Source: Blastocatellia bacterium AA13 (lineage in GTDB: Bacteria > Acidobacteriota > Blastocatellia > UBA7656). Taken from it: 64,000 nt of DNA. The stretch spans positions 62,001 through 126,000 of the forward strand of contig QHVH01000008.1 in assembly GCA_003222245.1 (NCBI GenBank), read 5' to 3'. Shown piece by piece: positions 44,616-56,500 of the stretch (positions within the stretch are counted from its first letter, which is position 1; every line of letters starts with the position of its first letter). The position numbers and the translations under genes were made by a program. The notes under the pieces were generated by a model that worked only from the letters and a program-made list of their open reading frames with translations, was not told the origin of the DNA and did not search any database.

Positions 44616-45885
44616 TGCCTCCGTGTGGGAGTTCTATTTGCCGCTGCTCGCCGGTGGAACGCTTGTGATGGCGAAGCCGGGCGGCCATTTGGACAGCGGC
44701 TACATGACGCGCGCGGTGCGAGAGCAATCCATCAGCGTGATTCAGCTCGTGCCTACAATGCTCGACCTCTTCATCGAAGAAGAAGCGATAGAAGGCTGCA
44801 CCGCGTTACGAACTGTCTTCTGCGGCGGCGAGGCCTTGACGCCGGAGCTGCAAGACAGGGACTTCGCGCGCCTGGATGCGGAGCTCGTCAACCTCTACGG
44901 CCCGACGGAGACAACGGTTCAGACCGTTGTGTGGAAGTGTGAACGCGGCGTTCTGTCTCGCCTGGTTCCGATAGGCCGGCCGATCTCCAACACCCAGGTC
45001 TACCTGCTCGACCGCCTGATGAACAACGTCCCTATCGGCATGGCGGGCGAATTGTACCTCGGAGGCATCTGTGTCGGCCGAGGTTATCTGAACCGCGCCG
45101 ACCTCACGGCTGAGAGATTCCTTCCCGATCTATTAAGCGATGCGCCCGGCGCGCGCCTGTATCGTACGAGCGACCTGGCCCGCTATACACACGAGGGGGT
45201 CGTAGAGTATCTCGGCCGTCTCGATCACCAGGTGAAGTTCCGTGGATTTCGAATCGAGCTTGAAGAGATCGAGGCCGTGCTGAACAGGCATCCCGCGATT
45301 CGCGGGGCGATCGTGACCGCGGCCGAATACGCGCCCGGCCAATCTCATCTCGCGGCCTACCTGGTGTGTCGTAAACGGAGCGCGCCTACCTTCACCGAGC
45401 TTCGGAACTATGCGCAAGAATCGTTGCCCAACTACATGATTCCATCGACTTTTGTTCTGCTCCGATCCCTTCCACTGCTTCCGAACGGCAAGGTCAATAG
45501 GAGAGCGCTGCCCGAGATGGAGGCGCTCAGACCGGAACTCGAGGTCGGCTTTGTATCGCCCAGAAATGAAAGCGAGCGCATTCTGGCGGAAATCTGGAAG
45601 GAGGTGCTTCAAGTCGAAAGAGTTGGAGTGCTGGACAATTTCTTCGACCTCGGAGGCCACTCGTTGTTGATGTTTCAGATGCACGCGAAGCTGCGTAAGG
45701 AATTCGACAGAGACCTGTCTACAATAGACCTGTTCAAGTATCCGACCGTGAGCGCGCTTGCCGAATACTTGAGTTCCGAACGTGAAGAAGCGCCTTCTTT
45801 CACGGCGGAAGAAGAACAGGCGCGGAAGCAACGGCAGGCGATCGAACGCCGAAGACAGATCGCCAATGAAGCAGGCCGGAGATAA
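44332..45885 (+). CDS. NRPS5, 3' part: rest of A domain, PCP and PKS-facing tail
   Basis: True domain sequence starts near 44431 (TDKLAYVIFTSGSTGRPKG); the first 30 or so codons of this open frame are out-of-frame sequence of the upstream part, so the ATG at 44332 is not a natural start. Hand-read code DAWQFGLVQK is Gln-like. Motif A7 reads YRTSDL instead of YRTGDL, a further oddity. A10 is intact (NGKVNRRAL). PCP has LGGHSL (Ser444 counted from 44332). The highly charged tail (EEEQARKQRQAIERRRQIAN) is the kind of docking helix found where an NRPS hands over to a PKS, and a PKS starts 3 bp downstream. Unless the frameshift is an assembly error, the A domain is dead. Confidence 0.82.
   Translation: MREPVSALMSLQPSSSSGRLIWSSPCSPLLRQANPSRPSPTDKLAYVIFTSGSTGRPKGVMVNHEGLCNHMVWMQRDYPLTPRDRVLQKTPYTFDASVWEFYLPLLAGGTLVMAKPGGHLDSGYMTRAVREQSISVIQLVPTMLDLFIEEEAIEGCTALRTVFCGGEALTPELQDRDFARLDAELVNLYGPTETTVQTVVWKCERGVLSRLVPIGRPISNTQVYLLDRLMNNVPIGMAGELYLGGICVGRGYLNRADLTAERFLPDLLSDAPGARLYRTSDLARYTHEGVVEYLGRLDHQVKFRGFRIELEEIEAVLNRHPAIRGAIVTAAEYAPGQSHLAAYLVCRKRSAPTFTELRNYAQESLPNYMIPSTFVLLRSLPLLPNGKVNRRALPEMEALRPELEVGFVSPRNESERILAEIWKEVLQVERVGVLDNFFDLGGHSLLMFQMHAKLRKEFDRDLSTIDLFKYPTVSALAEYLSSEREEAPSFTAEEEQARKQRQAIERRRQIANEAGRR
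44421..44460 (+). other. Deletion/frameshift junction in the NRPS5 A domain
   Basis: AAGGCAGGCG encodes the end of motif A2 (KAGG). The next bases read, in another frame, NPSRPSPTDKLAYVIF, just before the phosphate loop. Intact A domains in this window have about 70 residues between these points; here about 10 remain. So roughly 55-60 codons are gone and the frame has shifted. Confidence 0.85.
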
Positions 45886-45888
45886 TCG

Positions 45889-48800
45889 ATGCCGACCGAA
45901 ACACCGTCTTCCATGGAAGCGATAGCCATCGTAGGAATGGCCGGCCGTTTCCCACAATCCAAAAACATAACCGAGTTTTGGCGGAACCTTCGAGACGGCG
46001 TCGAGTGCCTCTCCACCCTGACCAATGAGGAATTGCTCGCCGCGGGCGTAAGCCCCGAAGCGATGAATCATCCGAATTATGTCAGAGCCAAAGGCGTATT
46101 GGACGAGGTCGAATCATTCGACGCGTCGTTCTTCGGCTTCAACCCGAGAGAGGCTCAGATAACGGATCCGCAGCAGCGGCTCTTTCTCGAGTGTGCGTGG
46201 CAAGCAATCGAGAACGCCGGTTATAACCCGGAAGCGTGTCCCGATCTGACCGGCGTGTTCGCGGGCTGCGGCACGAATACCTATCTTATCAACGTCTACT
46301 CGAACCCTGAGATTCTGAATCTGGTAGGCGGCTTTCAAGCAGTCATAGCTAACGACAAAGATTTTCTGAGCACGCGAACTTCTTACAAGCTCAATTTGAG
46401 AGGGCCGAGCGTAACGGTTCAAACCGCGTGCTCGACCTCGCTCGTCGCGGTTCATCTCGCGTGCCAGAGCCTTCTTTATTACGAATGCAATATGGCGCTC
46501 GCGGGAGGAGTGTCGATAAGCCTGCCGCACCGCGCCGGGTATTTCTTTCAGGAAGGCGGCATTCTTTCTCCCGATGGGCATTGCCGCGCTTTTGACGCTG
46601 CCGCAAGCGGAACAGTCAGCGGCAGCGGTGTTGCAGCGGTTGTCCTGAAGCGGCTTTCAGACGCAATCGAGGACGGGGATTACATTCGGGCCGTCATCAG
46701 AGGATCAGCTATAAATAATGATGGCTCCGTCAAAGTCGGCTTCACCGCGCCAAGCGTTCACGGACAGGCCAAGGTCATCGCGGCCGCCCAGGCCGTGGCC
46801 GGTGTTCATCCAGAGAGCATCGCTTACATCGAAGCCCACGGAACTGGAACCGCGCTCGGCGACCCGGTCGAAATCGAAGCTCTGACCGAAGTATTTCGCG
46901 CCCGAACCAGTCGCCGGGGCTATTGCGCTATCGGCTCGGTCAAGACAAACATCGGCCACCTCGACGCCGCCGCCGGAGTGACCGGGTTGATCAAAACGGT
47001 GCTGGCTCTCGAAAACAAACTGATACCTCCCACCCTGAATTTCGAGCGCCCGAATCCGCGAATCGATTTCGAAGCGAGCCCATTTTATGTAAGCGCCGCT
47101 TCGAAGGAATGGGAGGCGCACGGGTCTCCTCGCCGCGCCGCGGTCAACTCGCTTGGGCTCGGAGGCACGAACGCACACGTCATTCTCGAAGAGGCCCCGC
47201 TTGCCTCGCTCAGCTCAAGCTCGCGTGTCAGTCATCTATTGCTGCTGTCGGCGCGGACTGAACCAGCTCTCCAAGCAGCGTTGCGAGAACTTGCCGATTG
47301 GTTCAAGCTCACTCCACAGCCGAGTCTCGCCGACGTTTCGTTTACGCTTCAGGTCGGGCGCAAGCATTTCTCGCATCGCCGCTTCGTCGTCTGCGGCGAC
47401 AGCGAAGAAGCGATCAGGCTGCTCGGATCACCAGAAGTGAGCTACACGGCATCCGTCGAAACCAGCGAGGCGCCGGTGTTCTTCATGTTTCCGGGAGGCG
47501 GCGCTCAGCACTCGAACATGGGCGTGGAACTTTATGCCCAAGAACCGGTTTATCGCGAGAATGTGAACCGGTGCCTGGAATTGTTTTCGCCGCATCTTGG
47601 CTTCGACCTACGGCAGGCTCTTCACGGAGATCAAGCGAAGGCCGATCTGACTCAGACCTCGATTGGGCTGCCGGCGCTGTTTGCAACCGAATACGCACTC
47701 GCGAAATTGTGGATGAGTTGGGGCGTGCGGCCTTCCGCGATGATCGGCCATAGTCTCGGCGAATACGTCGCGGCGTGTCTTTCGGAAGTCATCAGTCTCG
47801 AAGACGCGGTCGCGCTTGTCGCGCTGCGGAGCCGTCTGTTCCAGGAGCTTCCGGAAGGAGCGATGCTCAGCGTCGCGCTTCCCGAATCGGAGGTCGCACC
47901 GCTTCTCGGCGACGATCTCTGGCTCGCCGCCGTGAATGCGCCCGCTCTTTGTGTTGTGTCCGGCTCAGTTCGCTCGATCGCGGAATTGCGGCGGTCGCTC
48001 TCGGCTCGCGATGTAGAGAACTCACCTATACACATATCGGTAGCGGCGCATTCCGAGATGGTCGCGCCGATACTGGATCGATTCGCCGGACTTGTCGATC
48101 GAATTAATTTCAGCGCGCCGAAGATTCCCTACGTTTCGAACCTGACCGGTGAATGGGCAGGCGACGTGACCGATTCGCGGTACTGGACACGGCATCTGCG
48201 ACAGACGGTCCGCTTTTCGGATGGCGTACGGCTATTGCTCGACAAGAGCGCTATTCTGCTCGAGGTAGGTCCGGGAACCACGCTGACTACGTTGGCGAGA
48301 CAACATAGTTCAGGCTCCGCGAAGTCGATAATCGCTTCGCTGGGCCATCCGAGGAACGCGGAGCCCGACAGCATTTCATTGCTGAAGGCGATGGGCCAAT
48401 TGTGGCTTGCCGGAGCAGGCATCGATTGGCAGGCCTTTCATCGGGATGAAACAAGACGCCGGGTACCGCTGCCGTCGTACCCCTTTCAGCGCCGGCGCTA
48501 CTGGCTGGATCGCTCTCCAGTCGCCCAGCCGGCCGGGCTCGCAAAGAAATTCGATGTTTCAAGCTGGTTCTACATACAGTCGTGGAAACGCACGATGCCG
48601 CTTCCGTCCGCGGCTGGCGCGCTCGAATCAGAGCAGCGCAACTGGCTCATCTTCGCGGATGAACATGGTCTGGCTGAAGCTATTCGACAGAACCTGCTCG
48701 ATAGGAATCAACACGTCACCCTGGTTCGCGCCGGTGCGACATATGAGATGGCGAGCGACGCCTATTATTCAATAAGCCCGGACCGAGGCAGTGATTATGA

Positions 48801-50514
48801 ACAGCTATTCCGGTCGCTGGAATCGTCAGGTAATACGCCCGCGACGATCCTTCACCTGTGGAGCCTTTCGCCGAAGCAAGATCAATCGACTCAGGAATCT
48901 TTCATCGATTCTCAACGGCTCGGCTATTACAGCCTGCTTTTTCTGTCGCGTGCAATTGACTCCAATCGCATTTCACACGACATCAAGATTCTCGTAGCTT
49001 CTAACGAACTCTTTGACGTAAGCGGCGCCGAAAAAGCCCGCGCGGAAAAAGCGACTATGCTCGGACCCTGCAAGGTCATTCCTCAGGAGTACCTCAATAT
49101 CTCGTGCCGTTTGATCGACGTCGGGGTTCCAAATACGGAAGCCGACCGAGCGCTGCTGGCCGACCGGCTTTTGAGCGAAGCGGCAGTGCAGGACAGCGAT
49201 CGCATCATCGCGTATCGAGGAGCGCGGCGGCTGGTTGAGTCTTTCGAGCCTGTCAGGCTTGAAGAAAATCGAGCGCCGCTTGCAGGGCTTAGAGAGCGAG
49301 GCGTGTACCTGTTGACCGGCGGCCTCGGATCGATCGGGCTTCAGCTTGCCGAGTATCTGGCTCGCGCTGTTAAAGCGCGGTTGGTGCTGGTCGGCCGCTC
49401 GCATTTTCCGGCAAAAGCCGACTGGGATTCGTGGTTGGAAGAACACCCGGCGGATTCAACAAGTCGCAAGATCGTGAAGCTTCGCGAAATCGAAGAGCTT
49501 GGCTCCGACATCATCATCGCAAGCGCGGACGCCGCTGATTACGGTCGAATGCTTTCGGTGTTCAACACAATCGATGAAACGTTTGGCGAGTTGAATGGAG
49601 TGATCCACCTGGCAGGCGTAACAACCGGGCCGTCGGTGCTGCGGCCCATCTCCGAGGTCGGGCTCGATGAATCCGAGACGCAATTCAGGCCGAAGGTTTC
49701 AGCGGTCTACACACTCGATAGACTACTAGCCGATCGCGCAGTCGATTTTTGTCTGCTCTTCTCCTCGAATGCGGCGGTGTTGGGCGGCCTGGGAATGGCT
49801 GCTTATACCGCCGCCAACGCGTTCATGGATGCTTATGCGGCGGGGCGCGAGAACAACGGCACGCGCTGGATCAGCGCGAATTGGGACGCGTGGCCTTATG
49901 AGCCGGAGCCCGACCGCCTGCTCAGACGCCGCAGCATCGACGATTATGCAATGACGGCCGCCGAAGCCTCGGAGGCTTTCCGGCTGATAACGGCGCGGCA
50001 AGGTCACATCGTAGTTTCGACCGGCGACCTCAACGCACGACTGAGCCTATGGATCCGTGGAGACCGAACGGCGGAGGCCGAACCACTCGTGGATCTCGAT
50101 GAGCCCGCCGCCGCCACTCCGGGCACCGAGTATGCAGCCCCTCAGAACGAGCTTCAGAAGCTGATCGCGGAGACCTGGGAAAAGCTGCTGGGGGTCGAGC
50201 GCGTCGGTATTCGGGACAACTTCTTCGAGCTTGGAGGCCACTCGCTTTTGGCAACCCGAGTAGTTTCCCGGCTGAGGCAAGAGATCAACGCGCCGCTCTC
50301 GCTTCGCGTGATCTTCGAGCACCCGACCGTTGAGGGTCTCGCGGCAGCCATCGCTCAACTGCAAGCCGAAGATGCAGGCGAGATCGAACAAATCGCCGGT
50401 GATCCATCGGAGGATGCGGCTGACGAGATTGCGGCGGGGATCGACTCGCTTTCCGACGATCAGGTCAGCTCACTCCTGAGTCAGTTGTTTCAAAACGAGG
50501 AAGCCGATTCATGA
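45889..50514 (+). CDS. Type I PKS: KS-AT-KR-ACP
   Basis: 1541-aa monomodular PKS that extends the NRPS5 chain by one unit. KS: DPQQRLFLE, TACSTS (Cys181), EAHGTGT (His317), KTNIGHLD (His357), so complete. AT: GHSLGEY (Ser622); the specificity position reads VAAH (His721), closer to malonyl- than to methylmalonyl-type in my reading, but uncertain. KR: TGGLGSIG at about 1143, Ser1293, Tyr1306, Asn1310; it lacks a clear LDD motif, so hydroxyl stereochemistry is not predicted. ACP: LGGHSL (Ser1452). There is no DH, ER or MT, so a beta-hydroxy unit is expected. The C-terminal acidic motif SDDQVSSLLSQLF fits the N-terminal helix of NRPS6 (LNRLSPAERRALLKQ), a common docking pair. Start ATG has GGAG upstream; its stop overlaps NRPS6 by 4 bp (ATGA). 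Confidence 0.95.
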   Translation: MPTETPSSMEAIAIVGMAGRFPQSKNITEFWRNLRDGVECLSTLTNEELLAAGVSPEAMNHPNYVRAKGVLDEVESFDASFFGFNPREAQITDPQQRLFLECAWQAIENAGYNPEACPDLTGVFAGCGTNTYLINVYSNPEILNLVGGFQAVIANDKDFLSTRTSYKLNLRGPSVTVQTACSTSLVAVHLACQSLLYYECNMALAGGVSISLPHRAGYFFQEGGILSPDGHCRAFDAAASGTVSGSGVAAVVLKRLSDAIEDGDYIRAVIRGSAINNDGSVKVGFTAPSVHGQAKVIAAAQAVAGVHPESIAYIEAHGTGTALGDPVEIEALTEVFRARTSRRGYCAIGSVKTNIGHLDAAAGVTGLIKTVLALENKLIPPTLNFERPNPRIDFEASPFYVSAASKEWEAHGSPRRAAVNSLGLGGTNAHVILEEAPLASLSSSSRVSHLLLLSARTEPALQAALRELADWFKLTPQPSLADVSFTLQVGRKHFSHRRFVVCGDSEEAIRLLGSPEVSYTASVETSEAPVFFMFPGGGAQHSNMGVELYAQEPVYRENVNRCLELFSPHLGFDLRQALHGDQAKADLTQTSIGLPALFATEYALAKLWMSWGVRPSAMIGHSLGEYVAACLSEVISLEDAVALVALRSRLFQELPEGAMLSVALPESEVAPLLGDDLWLAAVNAPALCVVSGSVRSIAELRRSLSARDVENSPIHISVAAHSEMVAPILDRFAGLVDRINFSAPKIPYVSNLTGEWAGDVTDSRYWTRHLRQTVRFSDGVRLLLDKSAILLEVGPGTTLTTLARQHSSGSAKSIIASLGHPRNAEPDSISLLKAMGQLWLAGAGIDWQAFHRDETRRRVPLPSYPFQRRRYWLDRSPVAQPAGLAKKFDVSSWFYIQSWKRTMPLPSAAGALESEQRNWLIFADEHGLAEAIRQNLLDRNQHVTLVRAGATYEMASDAYYSISPDRGSDYEQLFRSLESSGNTPATILHLWSLSPKQDQSTQESFIDSQRLGYYSLLFLSRAIDSNRISHDIKILVASNELFDVSGAEKARAEKATMLGPCKVIPQEYLNISCRLIDVGVPNTEADRALLADRLLSEAAVQDSDRIIAYRGARRLVESFEPVRLEENRAPLAGLRERGVYLLTGGLGSIGLQLAEYLARAVKARLVLVGRSHFPAKADWDSWLEEHPADSTSRKIVKLREIEELGSDIIIASADAADYGRMLSVFNTIDETFGELNGVIHLAGVTTGPSVLRPISEVGLDESETQFRPKVSAVYTLDRLLADRAVDFCLLFSSNAAVLGGLGMAAYTAANAFMDAYAAGRENNGTRWISANWDAWPYEPEPDRLLRRRSIDDYAMTAAEASEAFRLITARQGHIVVSTGDLNARLSLWIRGDRTAEAEPLVDLDEPAAATPGTEYAAPQNELQKLIAETWEKLLGVERVGIRDNFFELGGHSLLATRVVSRLRQEINAPLSLRVIFEHPTVEGLAAAIAQLQAEDAGEIEQIAGDPSEDAADEIAAGIDSLSDDQVSSLLSQLFQNEEADS

Positions 50515-53500
50515 GCCAGAGCAGCCAGAGTATCGAACAGCTCAATCGGCTTTCGCCCGCGGAGAGGCGAGCGCTTCTCAAGCAGGCGGTGCGGCGCACA
50601 AAGGAATCACCGGCGGGAGCCGTCGGTCCGAAGATCTCTCCTACCTCTTTTTCGCAACAACGACTCTGGTTCCTGGATCGCTTCATGGGGGGAAGCGAGT
50701 TCTACAATGTCGCCAATGCCGTTCGCATAAAAGGCCCGCTCAACATCATCGCGCTTGAGCGCAGCGTAAACGAAATAGTGCGCCGGCACGAAGCGCTCCG
50801 GACAAGCATCGGGCTTATCGATGGCAATCCCGTTCAAGTCATCGCTCCGTCGTTGACCATCAAGCTGCCCTTGATCGATCTCGCGGGAGTTCCCATCGAT
50901 TCCCTCGAGGTCACTCTGCGAAAGGCCGCTCTCGAACAGATCGGCCGGCCATTCGATCTGTCGCGAATTCCTCTAATTCGAATAACGCTGCTTCGGACCG
51001 GACCGAAAGAACACGCGGCGGTGATGACCGTCCACCATATAGTTGCCGACGGCTGGTCGATGGCTGTGCTCATCCGCGAGCTCGGCGCTCTGTATAGCGG
51101 CATGGTAGATGACAAGCCCGCGGCATTACCCGAACTAACGGCGCAATACTCCGACTTCGCCCAATGGCAGAGAACACGAGCCCAGAGCGCGGCGATCGAA
51201 GACCAACTGCGCTATTGGAAAGGACGGCTTGCGGATTTAACTCCGCTCGAGCTTCCAATCGATCGGCCGCGTCCTCCATCACTCACCTACCGAGGCGCGG
51301 CCAGGGTCATCACTCTTGCCGAGGACATTAGCCGATCTCTGAAAGCGGTCAGCCAACGCCGCGGCGTGACGTTGTTCATGACGCTTCTGGCAGGGCTGCA
51401 GGTATTGTTCTCGCGTTCCACCGGTCAAACCGACGTCGCGATCGGGTCGCCAATAGCGGGGAGAAACCAGCCCGAATTCGAGGACCTCATCGGCTTCTTT
51501 ATCAATATGCTCGTCTTGCGCGGCGACCTATCGGGCGGACCGAGTTTCTCGGAGCTACTCGGACAAGCAGGTCGGACGACGCTTGAAGCGTACCAGCACC
51601 AGGACGTTCCGTTTGAGGCGCTTGTTCAGGAGTTGCAACCCGAGCGCGATCTCGCTCGACAGCCGATCTTTCAAGTGAGCTTTTCCTTCGAGAATGTACC
51701 GCAAGAAGAACTGAGCCTGGGAACGCTCGCGATCGAGCCGCTCGGTTTTGATCCGGGCACGACCAGATTTGAAATCGAGCTTCACGCCCACGAGCGCGCC
51801 GGACAAATAACTATCGCGCTTCTGTACAACATCGATCTCTTCGATGATGCGACTTCCTCAAGGTTCCTCCGTCACTTTCAGAATCTTCTTCAAGACGCGA
51901 TCGCGAGGCCTGATGTAAGCATAGATGATCTGGCGCTCTTCGGCGCAAATGAGCGCCATCAGATGCTGGTCGAATGGAACGACACGGCAGCCGGCTTCGC
52001 ATCAAGATGTCTTCACGAGTTGTTTGAGGAACAGGCCGAAAACTCGCCTGATGCGATCGCGATTGTCTACGACCACCAGCGGCTCACTTACAGAGAGCTG
52101 AACGAACGGGCGAATCAACTGGCGTCACAACTGCGCGATCTCGGGGCAGGACCCGAGAGCATAGTCGGAGTCCATATGCTCCGCTCGCCCGAACTCGTAA
52201 TCGCTCTGATGGGGGTGCTCAAGTCCGGCGCCGCTTATCTGCCTCTCGATCCCGAGTACCCGCCGGAGCGGCTGAAATTCATGCTCGCCGACGCGGGCGC
52301 GCGAGTGATCCTGACTCAGACTCGTTTGACCGAGCGGGCTCCGGCCTGGCCGGCGCGCGTCATATATCAGGATGCGCTGGGTGCGGGCGATCGGATTGAT
52401 CGCGAATGCCCCAGGAGCCTCGCTATCGAAGATAACCTGGCGTATGTGATCTACACGTCCGGATCGACGGGCGCTCCAAAAGCGGCGATGAACACTCACC
52501 GAGCTGTCTCAAATCGCCTCTTCTGGATGCAGAGTGAATACCGGTTGACGAGTGATGACTGCGTGCTTCAGAAGACCCCTTCCAGCTTCGACGTCTCCGT
52601 TTGGGAATTCTTCTGGCCGCTGCTGAATTCCGCGCGTCTGGTGCTGGCCCAGCCCGATGGACATCGAGATCGCGATTACCTGGTCGATCTGATCAACCGC
52701 GAACAAGTCACGACAATTCACTTCGTTCCGTCGATGCTGAGTGTGATGCTGGAAGGCGACGCGCTTAGTTGCTGCGGCAGCCTCAAGCGAGTGTTCTGCA
52801 GCGGGGAAGAACTACCGGTCGAGCTGCACGATCGGTTCCTATCATGCCTGAAAGCAGAACTGCACAATCTCTACGGTCCGACAGAAGCCGCGGTCGACGT
52901 CACATTCTCGCAGTGCGGGCGTCGAAATCCGTTGTGGCGGGTTCCGATCGGAAGCCCTGTAGCGAACACTCAGATTCAGTTGCTCGACGCCTCGCGGCAT
53001 AGCGTAGCCATAGGCGTTGCGGGCGAGCTTCATATCGGCGGCGTCCAGGTAGGCCGCGGCTATCTCAATCGACCGGATCTGACCGCCGAGAAATTCATCC
53101 CGGAGATCTTCTCCGAAGCGCCGGGCGAAAGACTCTACAAGACCGGCGATCTCGCAAGGTACTTGCCGGATGGCCGCATCGAATTCCTCGGCCGCACCGA
53201 CCAACAAGTGAAGATCCGTGGACACCGAATCGAGCTTCAGGAAATCGAGAACGCGCTCAAGCAGCATCCATCGGTCCGCGAAGCGGCCGTTGTTGTTCAG
53301 GAGGGTGAAGGGCAGAAGCGCCTGGTTGCTTATTTGGCGGCGAATTCCCACCCGGACACAACCGAGCTACGCGCCTTTGCGGGTGAGAGACTCCCCGAGT
53401 ACATGATCCCCTCGGCGTTCTTCTTTGTTGATGCGCTTCCAGTAACGACCAGCGGCAAGCTCGATCGGCGCGCGCTCGCCGGAATCGACATCGGCTCCGG

Positions 53501-56500
53501 CTGCGCCAGAGACTACGCTCCTCCTTCGACCCCGCAAGAGAAGACGCTGTGCGATATTTGGGCCGGCGTACTTCGTCTCAAACGAGTAGGGGTTCACGAC
53601 AACTTCTTCGAGTTAGGCGGCGACTCGATTATCAGCATCCAGATCATCGACCGTGCGAACCGCGAAGGGCTGCGGCTGACGCCCAGACAGCTCTTTCAAC
53701 ACCAGACCGTATCCGAGCTCGCGGCCGCCGCCGGCCTCGCTGATCTCGTCGAAGAAGAACAGGGTCCTGTCATCGGCGAAGCGCCGCTCACGCCGATTCA
53801 AAAGCGCTTCTTCGATTCGCTTCCATTCAATCCCAATCATTACAACCAGGCCCTGTTGCTCGAAGCAAAGCTCGATCCCGAACTACTCAACCAGGCTATC
53901 TCATTTCTGATTCAACACCACGATGCGCTTCGGTTGAGGTTTCGACACGAAGGCGGCCGGTGGAGCCAGTTCCGCGGCGGCATTCCCGAAGCCGATTCGG
54001 AGTCCACGTTGGCAATTGTCGATTTTTCCGATGTTGCCGAGTCGGAACGATCTCAGGAGATCGCGCGCCGCGCCGATGAGCTGCAACAGAGCCTGGATCT
54101 CGAGTCCGGTTCGTTGATTCGCGCGGCTTATTTCAGATTCCGCGAAGACCAACCTGACCGGCTGCTCCTGATAATCCATCACCTCGCGGTGGATGGAGTG
54201 TCGTGGCGGATTCTCCTCGAAGACCTTCGCTCCGTTTACGATCAGCTCTTGCGGCACGAGGCGGCCGCTCTTCCGCGAAAGACCACCTCCTACAAACGAT
54301 GGGCTGAAGAATTGAAGAGCCTTGCAGCTTCTTCGCGGTTGCTTGGCGAACTGGAATATTGGACGCAAGAGAGCCGAAGAGACGTCGCGCCGCTACCGCT
54401 GGATGAGCCCCGCGGAGACAACTTAGTCGCGTCGGCTCGCGCGTTCCGCTTCGAGCTGAATGAAGCAGACACGGAGACGTTGTTGACACTGCTTCCCGAA
54501 AAGTATCGCGCTCAGGTCAGCGATGCTCTGGCCGCGGCAGTTGCTTCCGGAATCAGAACCTGGACGGGCGCCTCTAATGCGCTTATCGATTTCGAAGGAC
54601 ACGGTCGAGAAGAGCTGGTCGAGAACGCGGATCTTTCTCGAACCGTCGGATGGTTCACTTCGGTTTTTCCCGTCGTGTTGTCGCTGCCCGATTCGGACGA
54701 GCCAGGAGAGTTGCTCAAGTCGGTAAAGGAACAACTCCGGGCTGTTCCGAACCGGGGAGCCGGTTACGGCGTGCTTCGGTATCTCACCAGTGAACCGTCA
54801 GTCGCGGCCCGCCTGTCGGAGGTTCGCGACGCGGAGATAATTCTCAACTATCTCGGCCAGTTCGATCAGACGCTCTCCGGCGGCGGGATCTTTAACATGG
54901 CATCCGAGTCGCCGGGCCGGACATCGGGCTTGAACGAACAACGACAACATCTGATCGACGTCACCGGCCTGGTGATAAACAAGCGCCTTGGCGTCTCCGT
55001 CACATATAACTCGACATTGCATCACGCCGGTACGATCGAGCGACTGAGCGCGGCCATCCAGTCATCACTGGCTCGGTTGGCCGAGCACTGCCGGGTCGCA
55101 CCGCTCTGCTTCACGCCGTCCGACTTTTCGCTCGCTGGCCTCAAGCAGGAAACGCTTGATATCCTCGCCTCGCGCTTCGAGATTATAGAGGACATCTATG
55201 CGGCATCGCCGTTACAGCAGGGACTGCTTTTTCATGCGCTCTATTCCGAGGCGAATGACCTCTATTTGAATCAACTGAGCTACGGGATTGAAGGCGTCCT
55301 CGACGTAGCCGCGTTCAAGGAAGCCTGGAGCCGCGCGACGAAGCGGCATGCGATCTGGCGCACCGCTTTTGTATGGGAGGAGCTTGAACAGCCGCTTCAG
55401 ATCGTACTAAAGATCGCCGCCTTGAACTTCGAAGAGCTTGATTGGCGCGGCTTCGCGCACGAACTGCAACAGAGCAATCTCCAATCATTGCTCGATGCAG
55501 ACCGCCGACGCGGCTTCGATCTCGCGGCGCCTCCGCTCGCGCGGCTCACGCTGGTTCGGTTGTCTGATCGAGCTTTTCAGTTTATCTGGACGCATCACCA
55601 CCTCATCTCTGATGGCTGGTCCGCGGCGATCGTGCTGAAAGAGACGCTCACCTGTTACGAAGCCTTGCGACAGGCCAAAGAGCCGGTGCTGCCCCGCCCG
55701 CGCCCTTACCGTGATTACATCGCGTGGCTCACGAAACAGAGTCTATCTGAAGCCGAACGCTACTGGTCGCAGGCGCTCAAAGGGTTCACATCGCCTACTC
55801 CGGCGCCCGCGGCGAGCGCGATGGGCGCTCGTGGAGCGGATCGTTCAAACGGCGATAATGAGACCGTCAGCGCCTCACGATTGAACGCTTCCGAGCTGCG
55901 CGCGTTTGCGGGCCGTCATCGGCTCACGGTGAACACCATTGTTCAGGGGGCGTGGGCGCTATTGCTCGGCATTTATTCCGACGAGCAGGACGTGATTTTC
56001 GGCGCCACAACTTCGGGCAGGCCCGCCGGCTTGAGTGGAATCGACTCAATGGTCGGCGTATTCATTAACACCCTGCCCGTGCGCGTGCACCTGCCGCCAT
56101 CGATCTCAGTGACAGACTGGCTCGGCAACCTTCAAAACAGTCAAGCAGAGCAACGGCAGTACGAATACAGCCCGCTGATCCAGATCCAGAGGTGGAGCGA
56201 GTTGCCTCCGAGACAACCGCTTTTCGAAACCCTGATAGTGTTTGAGAATTATCCTACGGACGAGAGCCTTGGACACGGAAGCTTCACGGTCACCGGCATT
56301 CAGGTACGTGAAAAGACGCATTATCCGCTCACGTTGACGGCCTCCCTGGGCAGCAATCTGTTTTTGCAGCTCTCATTCGACCGCGATCGAATCGATCGTG
56401 ATGCGGGGAAACGGCTGCTCGATCACCTGCAAGGTTTATTGGAGAACCTGATTGCGTACCCCGAATCGCGTCTTGGTGAACTGAATCTCCTGAACGAATA

